DNA of 64,000 nucleotides from Charina bottae. Taxonomy: Eukaryota; Chordata; Lepidosauria; Squamata; Charinaidae. The position numbers were made by a program, and so were the translations under genes. Position 1 is the stretch's first letter; every line of letters starts with the position of its first letter. The notes beneath the pieces are model-generated. The model was not told the origin of the DNA. It did no database searches and saw only the letters and a program-made list of their open reading frames with translations. The DNA lies in the NCBI GenBank assembly GCA_023362775.1, contig JALMGJ010000003.1, positions 76,741,355 to 76,805,354 on the forward strand. The letters run 5' to 3'. Below, in pieces: positions 44,972 through 55,699 of the stretch.

Positions 44972-45466
44972 TATTTATTTATTTTTATTTATAGTGATAT
45001 TTATACCCCACCTATCCCCTCCCTAGTGGAGGACTCTAGGCGGCTTACAATCATATATACAATTCAATTATACAATACACCAATATACAGTTCACCGTGC
45101 GTGAAGGGAAAGGGGAGAGGGAACCGACTCTACTAGGCTCTGGACTACAATTCCCAGGATGCCTTGAGCTTGCTGCTGACATCCTGTAGCTGTCACATCC
45201 GGGTCCGTCGTCACCACCGCATTTTTTATCTTCCTCCGATCCTCCCCTCCAGCGGAGCCAACTTCCCGACAGGACGCCGGCAAATTAGCCCACATTAAGG
45301 TGGTACCCATTTATCTACTTGCAAGGCTTTCAAACTGCTGGGTTGACAGGAGCTAGGACTAGTGACGAGAGCTCACCTCGTCGCGCGGGGTTTGAACTGC
45401 CGACCTTCTGATCAGCAGCCTACAACTCAGCTGTTTAACCTGCTGAGCTACCGCGTCCCTACCACT
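44972..45466 (-). mobile_element. Full-length composite SINE: tRNA-like head, GC-rich body, LINE tail
   Basis: On the minus strand: head GGGACGCGGTAGCTCAGCAG with a B box-like GCAGTTCAAACCC; a segment AAGTAGATAAATGGGTACCA; a middle part with GGACTACAATTCCCAGGATG complement; and a 3' end GTAAGCCGCCTAGAGTCCTC, GGGGATAGGTGGGGTATAAA, (AATA)n. The 495-bp length is long for a SINE. The tail resembles CR1/L2 LINEs, not BovB, so this family probably uses a different LINE from the other SINEs here. Confidence 0.75.
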
Positions 45467-45488
45467 ATATAACTTGTTGGATCTAGAG

Positions 45489-45747
45489 CAGAGCTTTCCA
45501 AACTTTTCATGTTGGTGACACACTTTTTAGACATGCATCATTTCGCGACACACTCTTACAGCAGGGCACAAGGCAGGCACTAGGACCTGCGTGGAACCAC
45601 AGAAGGTTTGGGGGCAGCAAGGCACAAGGCAGGTACTAGGACCTGCATGGAATCCTGGCAAGGCTTGGAGGCAGCAGCAGCTGTGACACACCCAGGCACT
45701 GCAGCTGACACACTAATGTGTCCCGACACACAGTTTGGAAAGCTCTG
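45489..45747 (+). mobile_element. hAT MITE, same group as 42515
   Basis: CAGAGCTTTCCAAACTTTTC to CAGTTTGGAAAGCTCTG. Flanks ATCTAGAG (45481-45488) and ATCTAGAA (45748-45755) match at 7 of 8. It contains about two partial copies of the GGCACAAGGCAGGCACTAGG unit, intermediate between 42515 and the expanded 54545 element. Confidence 0.9.
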
Positions 45748-45796
45748 ATCTAGAATGACAACAATGACTGTTTTCTTTGAGTGCTTACAGTTCTGT

Positions 45797-45890
45797 TCTT
45801 ATTTATTTAGTACCATTTAGAGGCCGCCGACTGTATATGACTCTGGGCTGCTTACACTTAAAAAAATAGGAACAATAAAAATAAAGAGAC
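45797..45890 (-). mobile_element. LINE-like 3' tail, reverse
   Basis: TTATTTATTTAGTACCATTT followed by GACTCTGGGCTGCTTACACT, the inverted form of the GTAAGCxGCCCAGAGTC tail. Diverged. Confidence 0.5.
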
Positions 45891-45899
45891 AATGTATGC

Positions 45900-47397
45900 A
45901 TCTAGAAACAAACTTAATTGCCTCTGTGCTGTCTTTTATGAGATAATTTGCAAACTGTATGAGAGCTTGCATCTGGAGGATAAACGTATGTATAATGTAG
46001 AGCTTGCATCTAATAAGCAGAAGCATTAATAAGTGAAAGGTACTTAGTGTACATTTATTCAAGACAGTGTTAATGAACAAATAAGCATGAATAAGTGTTT
46101 CCAAACAGGAGCAAAACTAGTAAAGCCTGAGAAAGAGAATTATTTACAATTATGCCTGGTGTACCAGTTCCAAAAGCTCATTCTGATTAAAATCACAAAA
46201 AAATGTGTAGTGAATTGTTAGCACTAAATATGAAGCATAGTCATGATAAACTGAAAAGCTCAAGAGATGCACTGCTACTGTGCCAGATGAAGCAACTCCC
46301 CTTTCAAGGATAGTTCTAAATCTAAGACATGGCTGCTGCTCTAATCCAGCCTTCCGGCTACATGGGTCTGTGAGTGTGATAAGAGTGTGAGACACAGTTG
46401 TGCCTTAGCCCTTATTGCAGAGAAGGAAAGATGCATCCTGTCACAGCTATTATCTGTGAATCCTGACATAGCCATGGATTCCATGAGGAAAGGTGGCCCC
46501 CTCTTGTTTCTTCCAACAGTGCAACAAAGAATAGTTTTAACTTTCCATAAAATGAATCCATGGAAGTAGGTAACTTAGCCTTCCACTGAGCAATTTGCAG
46601 GCAACAACAAATTCTCTTGTCACTTACTGCAAGATCTTTCTTGTTGTAAAATGAAGATGTTACAGAGATGGTTCAGGCATACTGCCTGTCATCCTCTGGC
46701 ATCCTTTTCCTTTTACATGATTAACTTCCAAACTTCCAGAAGCAATTTATATATTTGGGTCTTGTGAAGCTTTTCAAAAGTCTGTTGTTTCCAGCCTGCT
46801 TTGTCATATTTGTTTGCTGTTAGAAATAGCTTGCGAGATGGTTTAACATAATCCGATTAAGGATTTATCTTTGTGTAACATGATGAAGAGATTCTTTTCA
46901 GGGCTATGTTATGAAGAAGGGCCTCATTTAGTTGAGCAATGGATGGAAGGCTGCCAACCACTTCAAATGTATCTCTAGCGATAAGGGAAGTCAGGTTGAC
47001 TGCCAAAGCTAAAAATCTGGGTGGTATGCAGAATGTATTGTTAATGCTTCTCATTTACTCCGAGTGGTGTTTGCTGCCCTGGTTAAGGTTTTTCCATCAT
47101 AGAAGATTGTTTAATGGGTAGGAACACTAGTATTTGCTGTTGAGAGTGGGAGTGGTATTGGAATATTGTAAGGGAGAAAAGCAATGCATTAAGAACAAAA
47201 TAGGAGGTTTTAAAAGGGTAAGATACCATGATTTTTTTTTCTTGCAGAAAGTTATTTCCATATACAGCATACTGGTTGAATATAAATCCATGTAAATTCT
47301 GCAGTCAGTCTAATAAAAGTAGGATCTACATTCTTGATACATAGTTTTTGCACAGGGCTGTTGCTTCTTTCAGTTCCTTGTGTGTATATATGGGTGT

Positions 47398-47400
<3 letters not shown>
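45900..47400. other. Unique intronic DNA
   Basis: No repeat family, exon or RNA gene recognised. Confidence 0.5.

Positions 47401-47433
<33 letters not shown>
47401..47433. repeat. (CA)n microsatellite
   Basis: Sixteen CA units. Confidence 0.95.
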
Positions 47434-47435
<2 letters not shown>

Positions 47436-47659
47436 TATTTTTACCTTTTCTGCTGTACAACAGGTGAAAATATAAGAATAAAGAGAGAAGCTGTGCCTGA
47501 AGTAGACCATTCAGGGAAATGATACTTCTGGTATCATTTAAGAGAGTAGCAGTTTAATTTAACATCTAAAAAGAGCAGCCACCATTTATTTTAATAAGTA
47601 TAAGGAAACACAACAAAAAGCACAACACATTTTTAAGCCCAGGAAAATTTATTGATTTT

Positions 47660-47887
47660 TTTTAATCCGTTCAGTCATGTCCAATTCTCGGAGACTGCCT
47701 AGATACGTCCCTGCAGTTTTCTTGGCAAGGTTTTTCGGAAGTGGTTTGCCATTGCCTTCTTCCTAGGGCTGAGAGAGTGACTGCTGCAAGGTCACCCAGC
47801 TGGCTTTGTGCCTAAGGCGGGACTAGAACTCCTGGTTTCTCCTGGTTTCTAGCCTGGTGCCTTAACCACTATACCAAACTGGCTCTC
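47660..47887 (-). mobile_element. tRNA-derived SINE (GAGAGCCAGTTTGG type)
   Basis: On the minus strand the head is GAGAGCCAGTTTGGTATAGT GGTTAAGGC, then GGCTGGGTGACCTTGCAGCA and AGGCAATGGCAAACCACTTC, ending GAATTGGACATGACTGAACG. The end matches the BovB tail. The segment CTCCTGGTTT is duplicated in tandem at about 47830-47850. It is similar to Sauria-type SINEs from memory. Confidence 0.85.
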
Positions 47888-47889
47888 AT

Positions 47890-48730
47890 TGAAAAATTAA
47901 GAGATAGCTATGTGACTTATATTATATTAATATATATTCATCAGCAAGAATTTAACCTCCTTTGCCATCTACACTTAGTTTAATTATGAAATAGGGTAGG
48001 TTTGCATCAAATTTATATATTTCAGGAATGGGGGCTATGTATTCATCATCCTTTTTTTCTGTTGAAGAAAAGAAAATAATCTGATCCAATTCCAAAACAG
48101 CCTTAGTGTTCTAAATCTCCATGTTTCATATCTTAAATCCACACTATTACCACACTCTATCAAACCACCTGGACCTCTTTGTGATAGAAACGAAATGGCC
48201 ATTATTGTAAAAAGAATGTTTGGATATTTAGAGGCAGCCTAAATATGTGTCCCTTCTGAATTCTCTACATCTCACTGGTAGAGAATCACTGGTCTATACA
48301 GAGATTGTTTTCACTTAAGGGGAAGAATTTTATTCCTGTCTTACATGTAAACTTCCTCTTTGCTCACATTAGATTCTGATTCTCTGTCTATAAATCTCTG
48401 GAGGACAGATTACTTTGATATTGTTTCCATTCTTCCTTTTTCAAGAACCTTTTGATGTTTTGCATTTTGTAAATGAAGTGCTCTTTTTAAACTCTATAAA
48501 ATTTGAAGGTAATGCATTTAAACAGAACCTAGTTCAGAAAAGAACAGTAAATTTCTTTGTTCCAACCTCACTTCCCATTCCAACTCTCGTGTCTTTTTTT
48601 TTTTTTTTTATGTGGGCCTGTGATAGCTCTGCATGGTTCCAAAATTGGATTTTGAGCAAGTTCTCCTGCTGGGTTGTTGTTTTTTTAACACATTGACTTT
48701 TTAAGGAAAAAGTTGTTATACTTTGGTTTC
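47890..48730. other. Unique intronic DNA
   Basis: Nothing recognised except a poly(T) run near 48595-48610. Confidence 0.5.
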
Positions 48731-48734
48731 TTTA

Positions 48735-49245
48735 ATTTAATCAACTTACTGGACTTTTAAGGCCACCTAATTGTCATACAACTCAAGGTGGAGTATAGAG
48801 AAGGTTTATAACAGTAAAAGAACAAAACAAATAGACAAGCATGCAGGAAAACAACTGTAAAAGATGATAATACACCAGTAGGTTCACAAATCACTTTGGC
48901 CTGGAAGAAAATGTAAGAGTCAGGTTTTTAAGGCCTTCCTGAAGAACAGCAGGGTTGGGGCCATAAGGACCTCAGGAGAAATGCTTCTCTACAGGGCAGG
49001 GGCAGCAGCAGAGAAGGCAAAATTCAGGGAACCCATAAGGTGACTTTCTTCATTGAGGAGTCTTGGAGCATGCCAACCCTTTCCAATCTGATGGGCAGAG
49101 ACAATTGTAGAATGGTGTTCCCTCAAATAACCAGAGCCTAATCCATGAAGGGCTTTATAGATTACCATCAACACCTTGAATTACATCTGGATGACCACTG
49201 GCAACCAGTACAGCTCACAAAGTAGAGATGTCACATTATTCCTTA
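48735..49245 (-). mobile_element. CR1/L2-like LINE, RT C-terminus and 3' UTR
   Basis: The minus strand reads LYWLPVVIQM, a stop, then FKVLMVIYKALHGLGSGYLR and AFSAAAPAL. This is the typical end of the L2/CR1-like RT (HWLPVxxRxxFKxLxLxYKALHGLxPxYL ... AFSVAAPALWN). A 3' UTR including the complement of CATACAACTCAAGGTGGAGT follows. 5'-truncated and mutated. Confidence 0.75.
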
Positions 49246-49984
49246 GCAGCAGGAAAGAGATGTCCCTGAATCAAACAGATGTTGATATATTTTTTGAAAC
49301 TCTTATGTATGTATTACATTTTGGCAAAAAGAGACAGATTGTTCAATTGTATTTTAGCTTTTAAAAAAAGTTGTATATAATTTGCTTCCAAACAATCATG
49401 CTATCTAACAATTTGCATTACCGTGTCAACAGTTTGTATTACAGAATCATTCAGGGCCTTTATCTACTAAACGACTGAACAACAACAAAAATCATCTCAG
49501 TGATTATATATCTAGAAGGAAGCTGAGCTAATCTTCTTAGAGTGCCTGGCTCTACTTCTGTTTCTCCACTGGAGTCTTCTGGGTCACCAGAATCTCGCTT
49601 CCCATAACACTGTTTCCTCCATATGCTCAGCTAGTGGCTGAGTTCCAATTGAGTTATAAAAGTCTGTTGCAATTTCTTTTCTTCCTTCTGTTGCATGAAT
49701 CTCTGAGACTGCTGCATTCTTGTCTATGATATGAGACTGAACTCCTTTACTATCAAGAAATTATATACAGTTCCAAAGCTGTAATTCAGAATATCGTCCT
49801 TACCTCAAGCCTATTAACCAATGCTACTTACTACTTGTTGAAGACAAGGTCACTGAATCATCTCTTTATCAGCATGATTAGATGCACAGCCGTGTAGAAT
49901 TTGGGTTCACATTTCAGGTGTAGTTATATTATATCCAACTACATTCTTGGTTGAAATAAATTATCTAGATCAGTTTCAATCCAG

Positions 49985-50115
49985 CATTAAGGCTGATGAG
50001 AATGGAAGCTGCCTGGGCCCAAGAAAGGGAAGTGGAGAGTGCAGCTTTATTGATTCTGTTGGCCTTTCATTTCATCAATCATGGCATACCTCTGGACAGA
50101 TAATCTGAATTGTGA
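49985..50115 (+). mobile_element. L2/CR1-like LINE RT fragment
   Basis: One frame reads AFHFINHGIPLDR at about 50063-50101, matching the RT motif AFDTxNHxILLxRL. The rest is too diverged to read. Confidence 0.45.
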
Positions 50116-50289
50116 TATGGGGTCCTTTTTTGTAGAAATTCCCTAGAGATGCAGTGATGCTAGTGGACTATTACATTGTTCCTTGACAATTGTGTTATGG
50201 AATTGACAGTTACATTTTTCCTCATGCTATATGAAAATACAAGGTAAAATTATTAAGTCCTCCCGTGTGTGTGTACATATAGATACACA

Positions 50290-50360
50290 CAGAGAGAGAG
50301 AGAGAGAGGGAGGGAGAAGGAGGAGAGGGAGAGGGAGAGGGAGAGGGAGAGGGAGAGGGA

Positions 50361-50411
<51 letters not shown>
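50290..50411. repeat. (AG)n / (AGGGAG)n purine tract
   Basis: AG repeats, then AGGGAG repeats, then about 25 AG units. A 120-bp homopurine strand. ORFs of alternating R/E/G or S/L/P are translation of the repeat. Confidence 0.97.
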
Positions 50412-50414
<3 letters not shown>

Positions 50415-50419
50415 CGAAA

Positions 50420-51183
50420 TCCAGGAGAGGTAGTCTTCTAATACAGTCTGGATGAAAGAATGGAGCTCCATGATGGAACAATTTTCAATCTGTTCTGATG
50501 CAGTTTGCACTCAAACTAAAGGGTCACATTTGTAGTTTTAGGGTCTTTCTGATGTTTCACGGTCACTGGAACAGCAAGTGGCTTTGGTGGCATAAAACCA
50601 TTTCCATTAGCTTGAGTTGTTATACCAATTGCAGTAGTATCTGGACAGAAATAGTTTATGCTCTAGTAACTTTCAGATTGGATCAGTACAGTGCATTGTT
50701 TGTGCAGCTATCTTTTAAAATAATCTGGAAATTTCAACTGACCCAAAATAGTTTGGCAAGATTATTCACTAAGACCGGTTATTTCAGTTCAACAGTAAAT
50801 GTAGAGAGGTTGTAGGGCAATGTATACATCTAAACAGATTAATAAGACATATAATTCTGGGTCTTTTTATCTGCACTTGTTGCCAATCTGTTTCTGAATC
50901 CAGTTCAGAGTGTTGGTTTTATAATGCTCTAAATAAGTGGGATGGGGTTATATTAAAGTATTGTTTCTTCCAAAAATCTCTGTCTGGATCCTAAAGTCAC
51001 CTTCATAGTCTCTTCCTAGAATGTTTCCATAAAGTAAGATTTGGAGGTGGCTCTCAGAGAAAGAGAAACCAAATGTGAAATTCCCTTCCCAGATAAGCTG
51101 ACATATTGTGGCTCTCTCTTGGTTGCAAGAAGACTGAACTCTAAGCTAAAATTGCATCTGTTCATTTTCTTCCCTTTACTGTA
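50420..51183. other. Unique intronic DNA
   Basis: Nothing recognised. Short ORFs without similarity. Confidence 0.5.
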
Positions 51184-51191
51184 CTTTAGAA

Positions 51192-52173
51192 CAGAGTTTT
51201 CCAAACTGTGTGTCAGGACACGTTAGTGTGTTGGCTGCAGTGCCTGGGTGTGTCGCGACTTCTGCTGCCTCTGAGCCCTGCCAGGATTCCGCGCAGGTCC
51301 TAGTGCCTGCCTTGTGCCTTGCTGCCTCCAAACCTGCTGTGATTCCGCTCAGGTCCTAGTGCCTGCCTTGTGCCTTGCTGCCTCCAAACCTGCTGTGATT
51401 CCGCACAGGTCCTAGTGCCTGACTTGTGCCTGGCTGCCTCCAAACCTGCCCTGCCAGGATTCCGCTCAGGTCCTAGTGCCAACCTTGTGCCTTGCTGCCT
51501 CCAAACCTGCTGTGATTCCACACAGGTCCTAGTGCCTGCCTTGTGCCTGGCTGCCTCCAAACCTGCCCTGCCAGGATTCCGCGCAGGTCCTAGTGCCAAC
51601 CTTGTGCCTTGCTGCCTCCAAACCTGCTGTGATTCCGCACAGGTCCTAGTGCCTGCCTTGTGCCTGGCTGCCTCCAAACCTGCCCTGCCAGGATTCCGCG
51701 CAGGTCCTAGTGCCTGCCTTGTGCCTTGCTGCCTCCAAACCTGCTGTGATTCCGCTCAGGTCCTAGTGCCTGCCTTGTGCCTTGCTGCCTCCAAACTTGC
51801 TGTGATTCCGCACAGGTCCTAGTGCCTGCCTTGTGCCTGGCTGCCTCCAAACCTGCCCTGCCAGGATTCCGCGCAGGTCCTAGTGCCTGCCTTGTGCCTT
51901 GCTGCCTCCAAACCTGCTGTGATTCCGCTCAGGTCCTAGTGCCTGCCTTGTGCCTTGCTGCCTCCAAACCTGCTGTGATTCTGCACAGGTCCTAGTGCCT
52001 GCCTTGTGCCTGGCTGCCTCCAAACCTGCTGTGATTCCGCACAGGTCCTACTGCCTGCCTTGTGCCCTGCTGTAAGAGTGTGTCGTGAAATGATGCCTTG
52101 ATGTAAGAGTGTGTCGCGAAATGATGCATGTCTAAAAAGTGTGTCACCAACATGAAAAGTTTGGAAAGCTCTG
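51192..52173 (-). mobile_element. hAT element of the 42515 group, expanded by a minisatellite
   Basis: In reverse orientation it runs from CAGAGTTTTCCAAACTGTGT (51192) to AAAGTTTGGAAAGCTCTG (52173). The exact 8-bp duplication CTTTAGAA lies at 51184-51191 and 52174-52181. Positions 51280-52070 hold about 13-14 tandem units of two lengths, 56 and 61 bp, the longer with an extra CCTGC. The units include AGGTCCTAGTGCCTGCCTTG and GCTGCCTCCAAACCTGC. Frames of up to 150 codons through the array are not genes. Confidence 0.92.
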
Positions 52174-52421
52174 CTTTAGAATCTTCTTGACATTATGTTA
52201 CAGTAAAAGATTGTAAAATACATTATGATATTTTCATCAAGATACAATATATATATGTATGAACTGATACATTTAAAAACCTGTTCATCAATATTTTTAA
52301 AATATTTTTTTAACTAAGCCTTATCTCTACTTTAAAATTTATTCATTTTTTAAAAATGCCTCTATTCATGTGTTTCAGTTGATATGTAGAAATCCTTCCT
52401 TGCCTGATTGTTGGCCTAGAG

Positions 52422-52582
52422 CAGGGGTGGGGAACGTCCGGCCCGTGGGCCGTATAAGGCCCGCAAAATCATTTGGTCTGGCCCTCTAGGAGCTCCCGCC
52501 CGCAAACCCCGCCCCCCCAGTCCGCGAATGATGTTATAAATATCCAAATGGCCCTTGGCAGAAAAAAGGTTCCCCACCTCTG
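52422..52582. mobile_element. hAT MITE related to 5098-5339
   Basis: CAGGGGTGGGGAACGTCCGG at the left, GGTTCCCCACCTCTG at the right; 8-bp duplication GCCTAGAG at 52414-52421 and 52583-52590. It shares AATATCCAAATGGCCCTTGG and CCCGCCCGCAAACCCCGCCC with the 5098 element but has only one GC-rich subrepeat. Confidence 0.88.
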
Positions 52583-52590
52583 GCCTAGAG

Positions 52591-54530
52591 CATAGTAGAT
52601 TTGGTCATGAATGGTTATATAAAACTGCAAGTCCATGAAGCGTAAGAGGCATTTCCTAGCAATCAATTAACCAAAAGTTGCTCAATTAAACAAAAGTTGC
52701 TTGCTGTAAGGTAAAATTTTATAATTTATTTCCATAAAATAAAGTTGAAAGTAAGAAAAATAGATGTGTTGTCTGTCTGTGAAACTAAGAGAAAGGAGAA
52801 GACTGTAATAGAGCTGAATGAAGGTGGTCTGATCTTGGGGAATGCAATTAATGAATACATGCAGGAAAATTAAGGTGTAGATTTTATTATGAATGAATGG
52901 GCTAAAATGTATGTCAGAAGGCATACATACCTTGGCATCATCTAGGTTGTTGGTGCAAATGAAAGTGAGAATTCATAGGTTGGTGTTAGGTATAGGCTGT
53001 GCTCCATGAAAGAAAGAGGGAGGAGTTCTCAGAAAAAACTGGCACAACCTTCCGAATGACTGCTTTCCAGGGGAAAAAGATTGCATAAGGTGACAATAAT
53101 GGATGGGTGGGCATAAGAGAAGAACACAGAAAAAGTAACATTCAAACACCCAAAAATGAATTAGAAAAAAGTCTGGGTGTTTCAAATATGTAGTCTAAGC
53201 ATGTCTATTCATACATACTCTGGGAAAGGAGAAATACAAATCTATAAGCATGATGGCTGTGAACCACCCAGAGTCCCTCCTTGAGGGGGAGATGGGCGGT
53301 CATAGAAATTTAATAAATAATAAATAAATAAAATGATAGATTTGATTGTTCATGTTGAAAGACTGAGATAATTAGTGAAGGATACAAAAGTGATAAGAGA
53401 TTATGGATGTGGACCAGACCAGTTTTTTGGTAATGCCACAAGTGAATCTTGGAAAAAAATGAAAGAAAAGAAAACAGTTGAAAGTAAATGGAGTGTAAGG
53501 AGAATTACTGCAGCAAGAGAAATATAGATTAATCTCATAACAGAATGAGTGAAAAATGGTTGTGGAAAATGTTTAGAACAGAGTGGGGGGGAAAATTATG
53601 GAGTGCCACAGAAGAGTGTGGAGTTCCAAGAATACTTGGTGGAATGTTGTAGTGAAAGAGGACATCGTTGAGAAAAAAATACAAGTTCGAGAATGATTGC
53701 TGCAAAATTAAGGATGAGAGAAAGATATTGTATTATGTATTTAGAGAAAAAAGATAGTTACCTTCTGTACTTATTCAGAATCTGTGTTGACCTTGATGTA
53801 GCAATTTGCTTGAGTTTTGGCAACTTTTTGCATTTGTTTAGATTCAGATCATCTAAAAGGTGGGGAGCAGCAGTCTGTGGGTGACAAGTCAGTTATTCAG
53901 CTGTGGTGCTATTGGTAACCAAGTCAACATAGGTTTTTCTTAGCAGTTTGAGAAAGGGCATCAGTGAAGGTAGAATGCAAGGATGTCTTGTAAGTAGGAT
54001 TGGTATTGTGCAAGACAAATTACAGGACATAATGTCTGATGTTTTGCTGACATTCCAGGCAACTGGTGAAGTTTGCCACCTCTTGCAGCAATCTCCATTG
54101 TTCATTTTATTCATATGGATGATGAAACATTGGATGTTTCACAGCATTTAAGGAAGTATTTGGAGCCAACTTTATGAGACAAAGAAATAAACAGCAAGGC
54201 TGTGATTATTTTATACTGAATTAATCTTTTCTAGCGGTGAATTAAATTGTCAGCGCCAATAATAAATTCATCTCACTGTTCTGCAACATTTAAATTAAGA
54301 CTAATGAAACTGTGGAGAGAATATTTGTTTATTTATTATACCACTGGCTTTCACTGACTCTCAGTGGGCTATGACCATCTTCAATGAACGTCTTTAAGAA
54401 ATGGCCCTTAATTTTATATCTCAGAGAAAAGTATGAAGAATTAAATTGACCTGCACATGGTTGTTGCTCATAAGCAAGCCTTCACAAATTAAGGTACTTG
54501 GTTCTCTGGCAACCCTTTGATCTAGCTAGG
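52591..54530. other. Intronic DNA with one LINE tail
   Basis: Apart from the LINE tail at 53260-53334, nothing was recognised. 53380-53690 is purine-rich on the plus strand. Confidence 0.5.
53260..53334 (+). mobile_element. CR1/L2-like LINE 3' tail
   Basis: GTGAACCACCCAGAGTCCCT, GGGGGAGATGGGCGGTCATA and AATAAATAATAAATAAATAA. Confidence 0.75.
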
Positions 54531-54544
54531 CACTTACTGTAGAA

Positions 54545-55691
54545 CATAGCTTTCCAAACTTTTCATGTTGGTGACACACTTTTTAGACATGCATTATTTC
54601 ACGACACACTCTTACAGCAAGGCATCATTTCGCGACACACTCTTACAGCAGGGCACAAGGCAGGCACTAGGACGTGCGTGGAATCCTGGCAGGGCAGGTT
54701 TGGAGGCAGCAAGGCACAAGGCAGGCACTAGGACCTGTGTGGAATCCTGGCAGGGCAGGTTTGGAGGCAGCAGGGCACAAGGCAGGCACTAGGACCTGTG
54801 TGGAATCCTGGCAGGGCAGGTTTGGAGGCAGCAGGGCACTAGGCAGGCACTAGGACCTGTGTGGAATCCTGGCAGGGCAAGTTTGGAGGCAGCAAGGCAC
54901 AAGGCAGGCACTAGGACCTGTGTGGAATCCTGGCAGGGCAGGTTTGGAGGCAGCAGGGCACAAGGCAGGCACGAACCTGTGTGGAATCCTGGCAGGGCAG
55001 GTTTGGAGGCAGCAGGGCACAAGGCAGGCACTAGGACCTGTGTGGAATCCTGGCAGGGCAGGTTTGGAGGCAGCAGGGCACTAGGCAGGCACTAGGACCT
55101 GTGTGGAATCCTGGCAGGGCAGGTTTGGAGGCAGCAAGGCACAAGGCAGGCACTAGGGCCTGTGTGGAATCCTGGCAGGGCAGGTTTGGAGGCAGCAGGG
55201 CACAAGGCAGGCACTAGGGCCTGTGTGGAATCCTGGCAGGGCAGGTTTGGAGGCAGCAAGGCACAAGGCAGGCACTAGGGCCTGTGTGGAATCCTGGCAG
55301 GGCAGGTTTGGAGGCAGCAGGGCACAAGGCAGGCACTAGGACCTGTGTGGAATCCTGGCAGGGCAGGTTTGGAGGCAGCAGGGCACAAGGCAGGCACTAG
55401 GACCTGTGTGGAATCCTGGCAGGGCAGGTTTGGAGGCAGCAGGGCACAAGGCAGGCACTAGGACCTGTGTGGAATCATGGCAGGGCAGGTTTGGAGGCAG
55501 CAGGGCACAAGGCAGGCACTAGGACCTGTGTGGAATCCTGGCAGGGCAGGTTTGGAGGCAGCAAGGCACAAGGCAGGCACTAGGACCTGTGTGGAATCCT
55601 GGCAGGGGTTGGAGGCAGCAGCAGCCGCGACACACCCAGACACTGCAGCTGACACACTAACGTGTCCCGACACACAGTTTGGAAAGCTATG
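54545..55691 (+). mobile_element. hAT element of the 42515 group with a 61-bp minisatellite
   Basis: From CATAGCTTTCCAAACTTTTC (54545) to CAGTTTGGAAAGCTATG (55691), with the exact 8-bp duplication CTGTAGAA at 54537-54544 and 55692-55699. Both termini carry the same compensatory change (CATAG / CTATG in place of CAGAG / CTCTG). Between about 54650 and 55615 lie about 15-16 copies of a 61-bp unit, for example GGCACAAGGCAGGCACTAGG followed by ACCTGTGTGGAATCCTGGCA and GGGCAGGTTTGGAGGCAGCA. Units differ by single bases (A/G in GCAAGG or GCAGGG; ACCTG or GCCTG). No transposase. Confidence 0.93.
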
Positions 55692-55699
55692 CTGTAGAA

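Noticed and set aside
51370..51995. ORFs of 72-150 codons in 51300-52000 and similar in 54565-55095
   Set aside because: They translate the 56/61-bp minisatellite inside hAT elements; the repeated peptides in several frames have no independent support.
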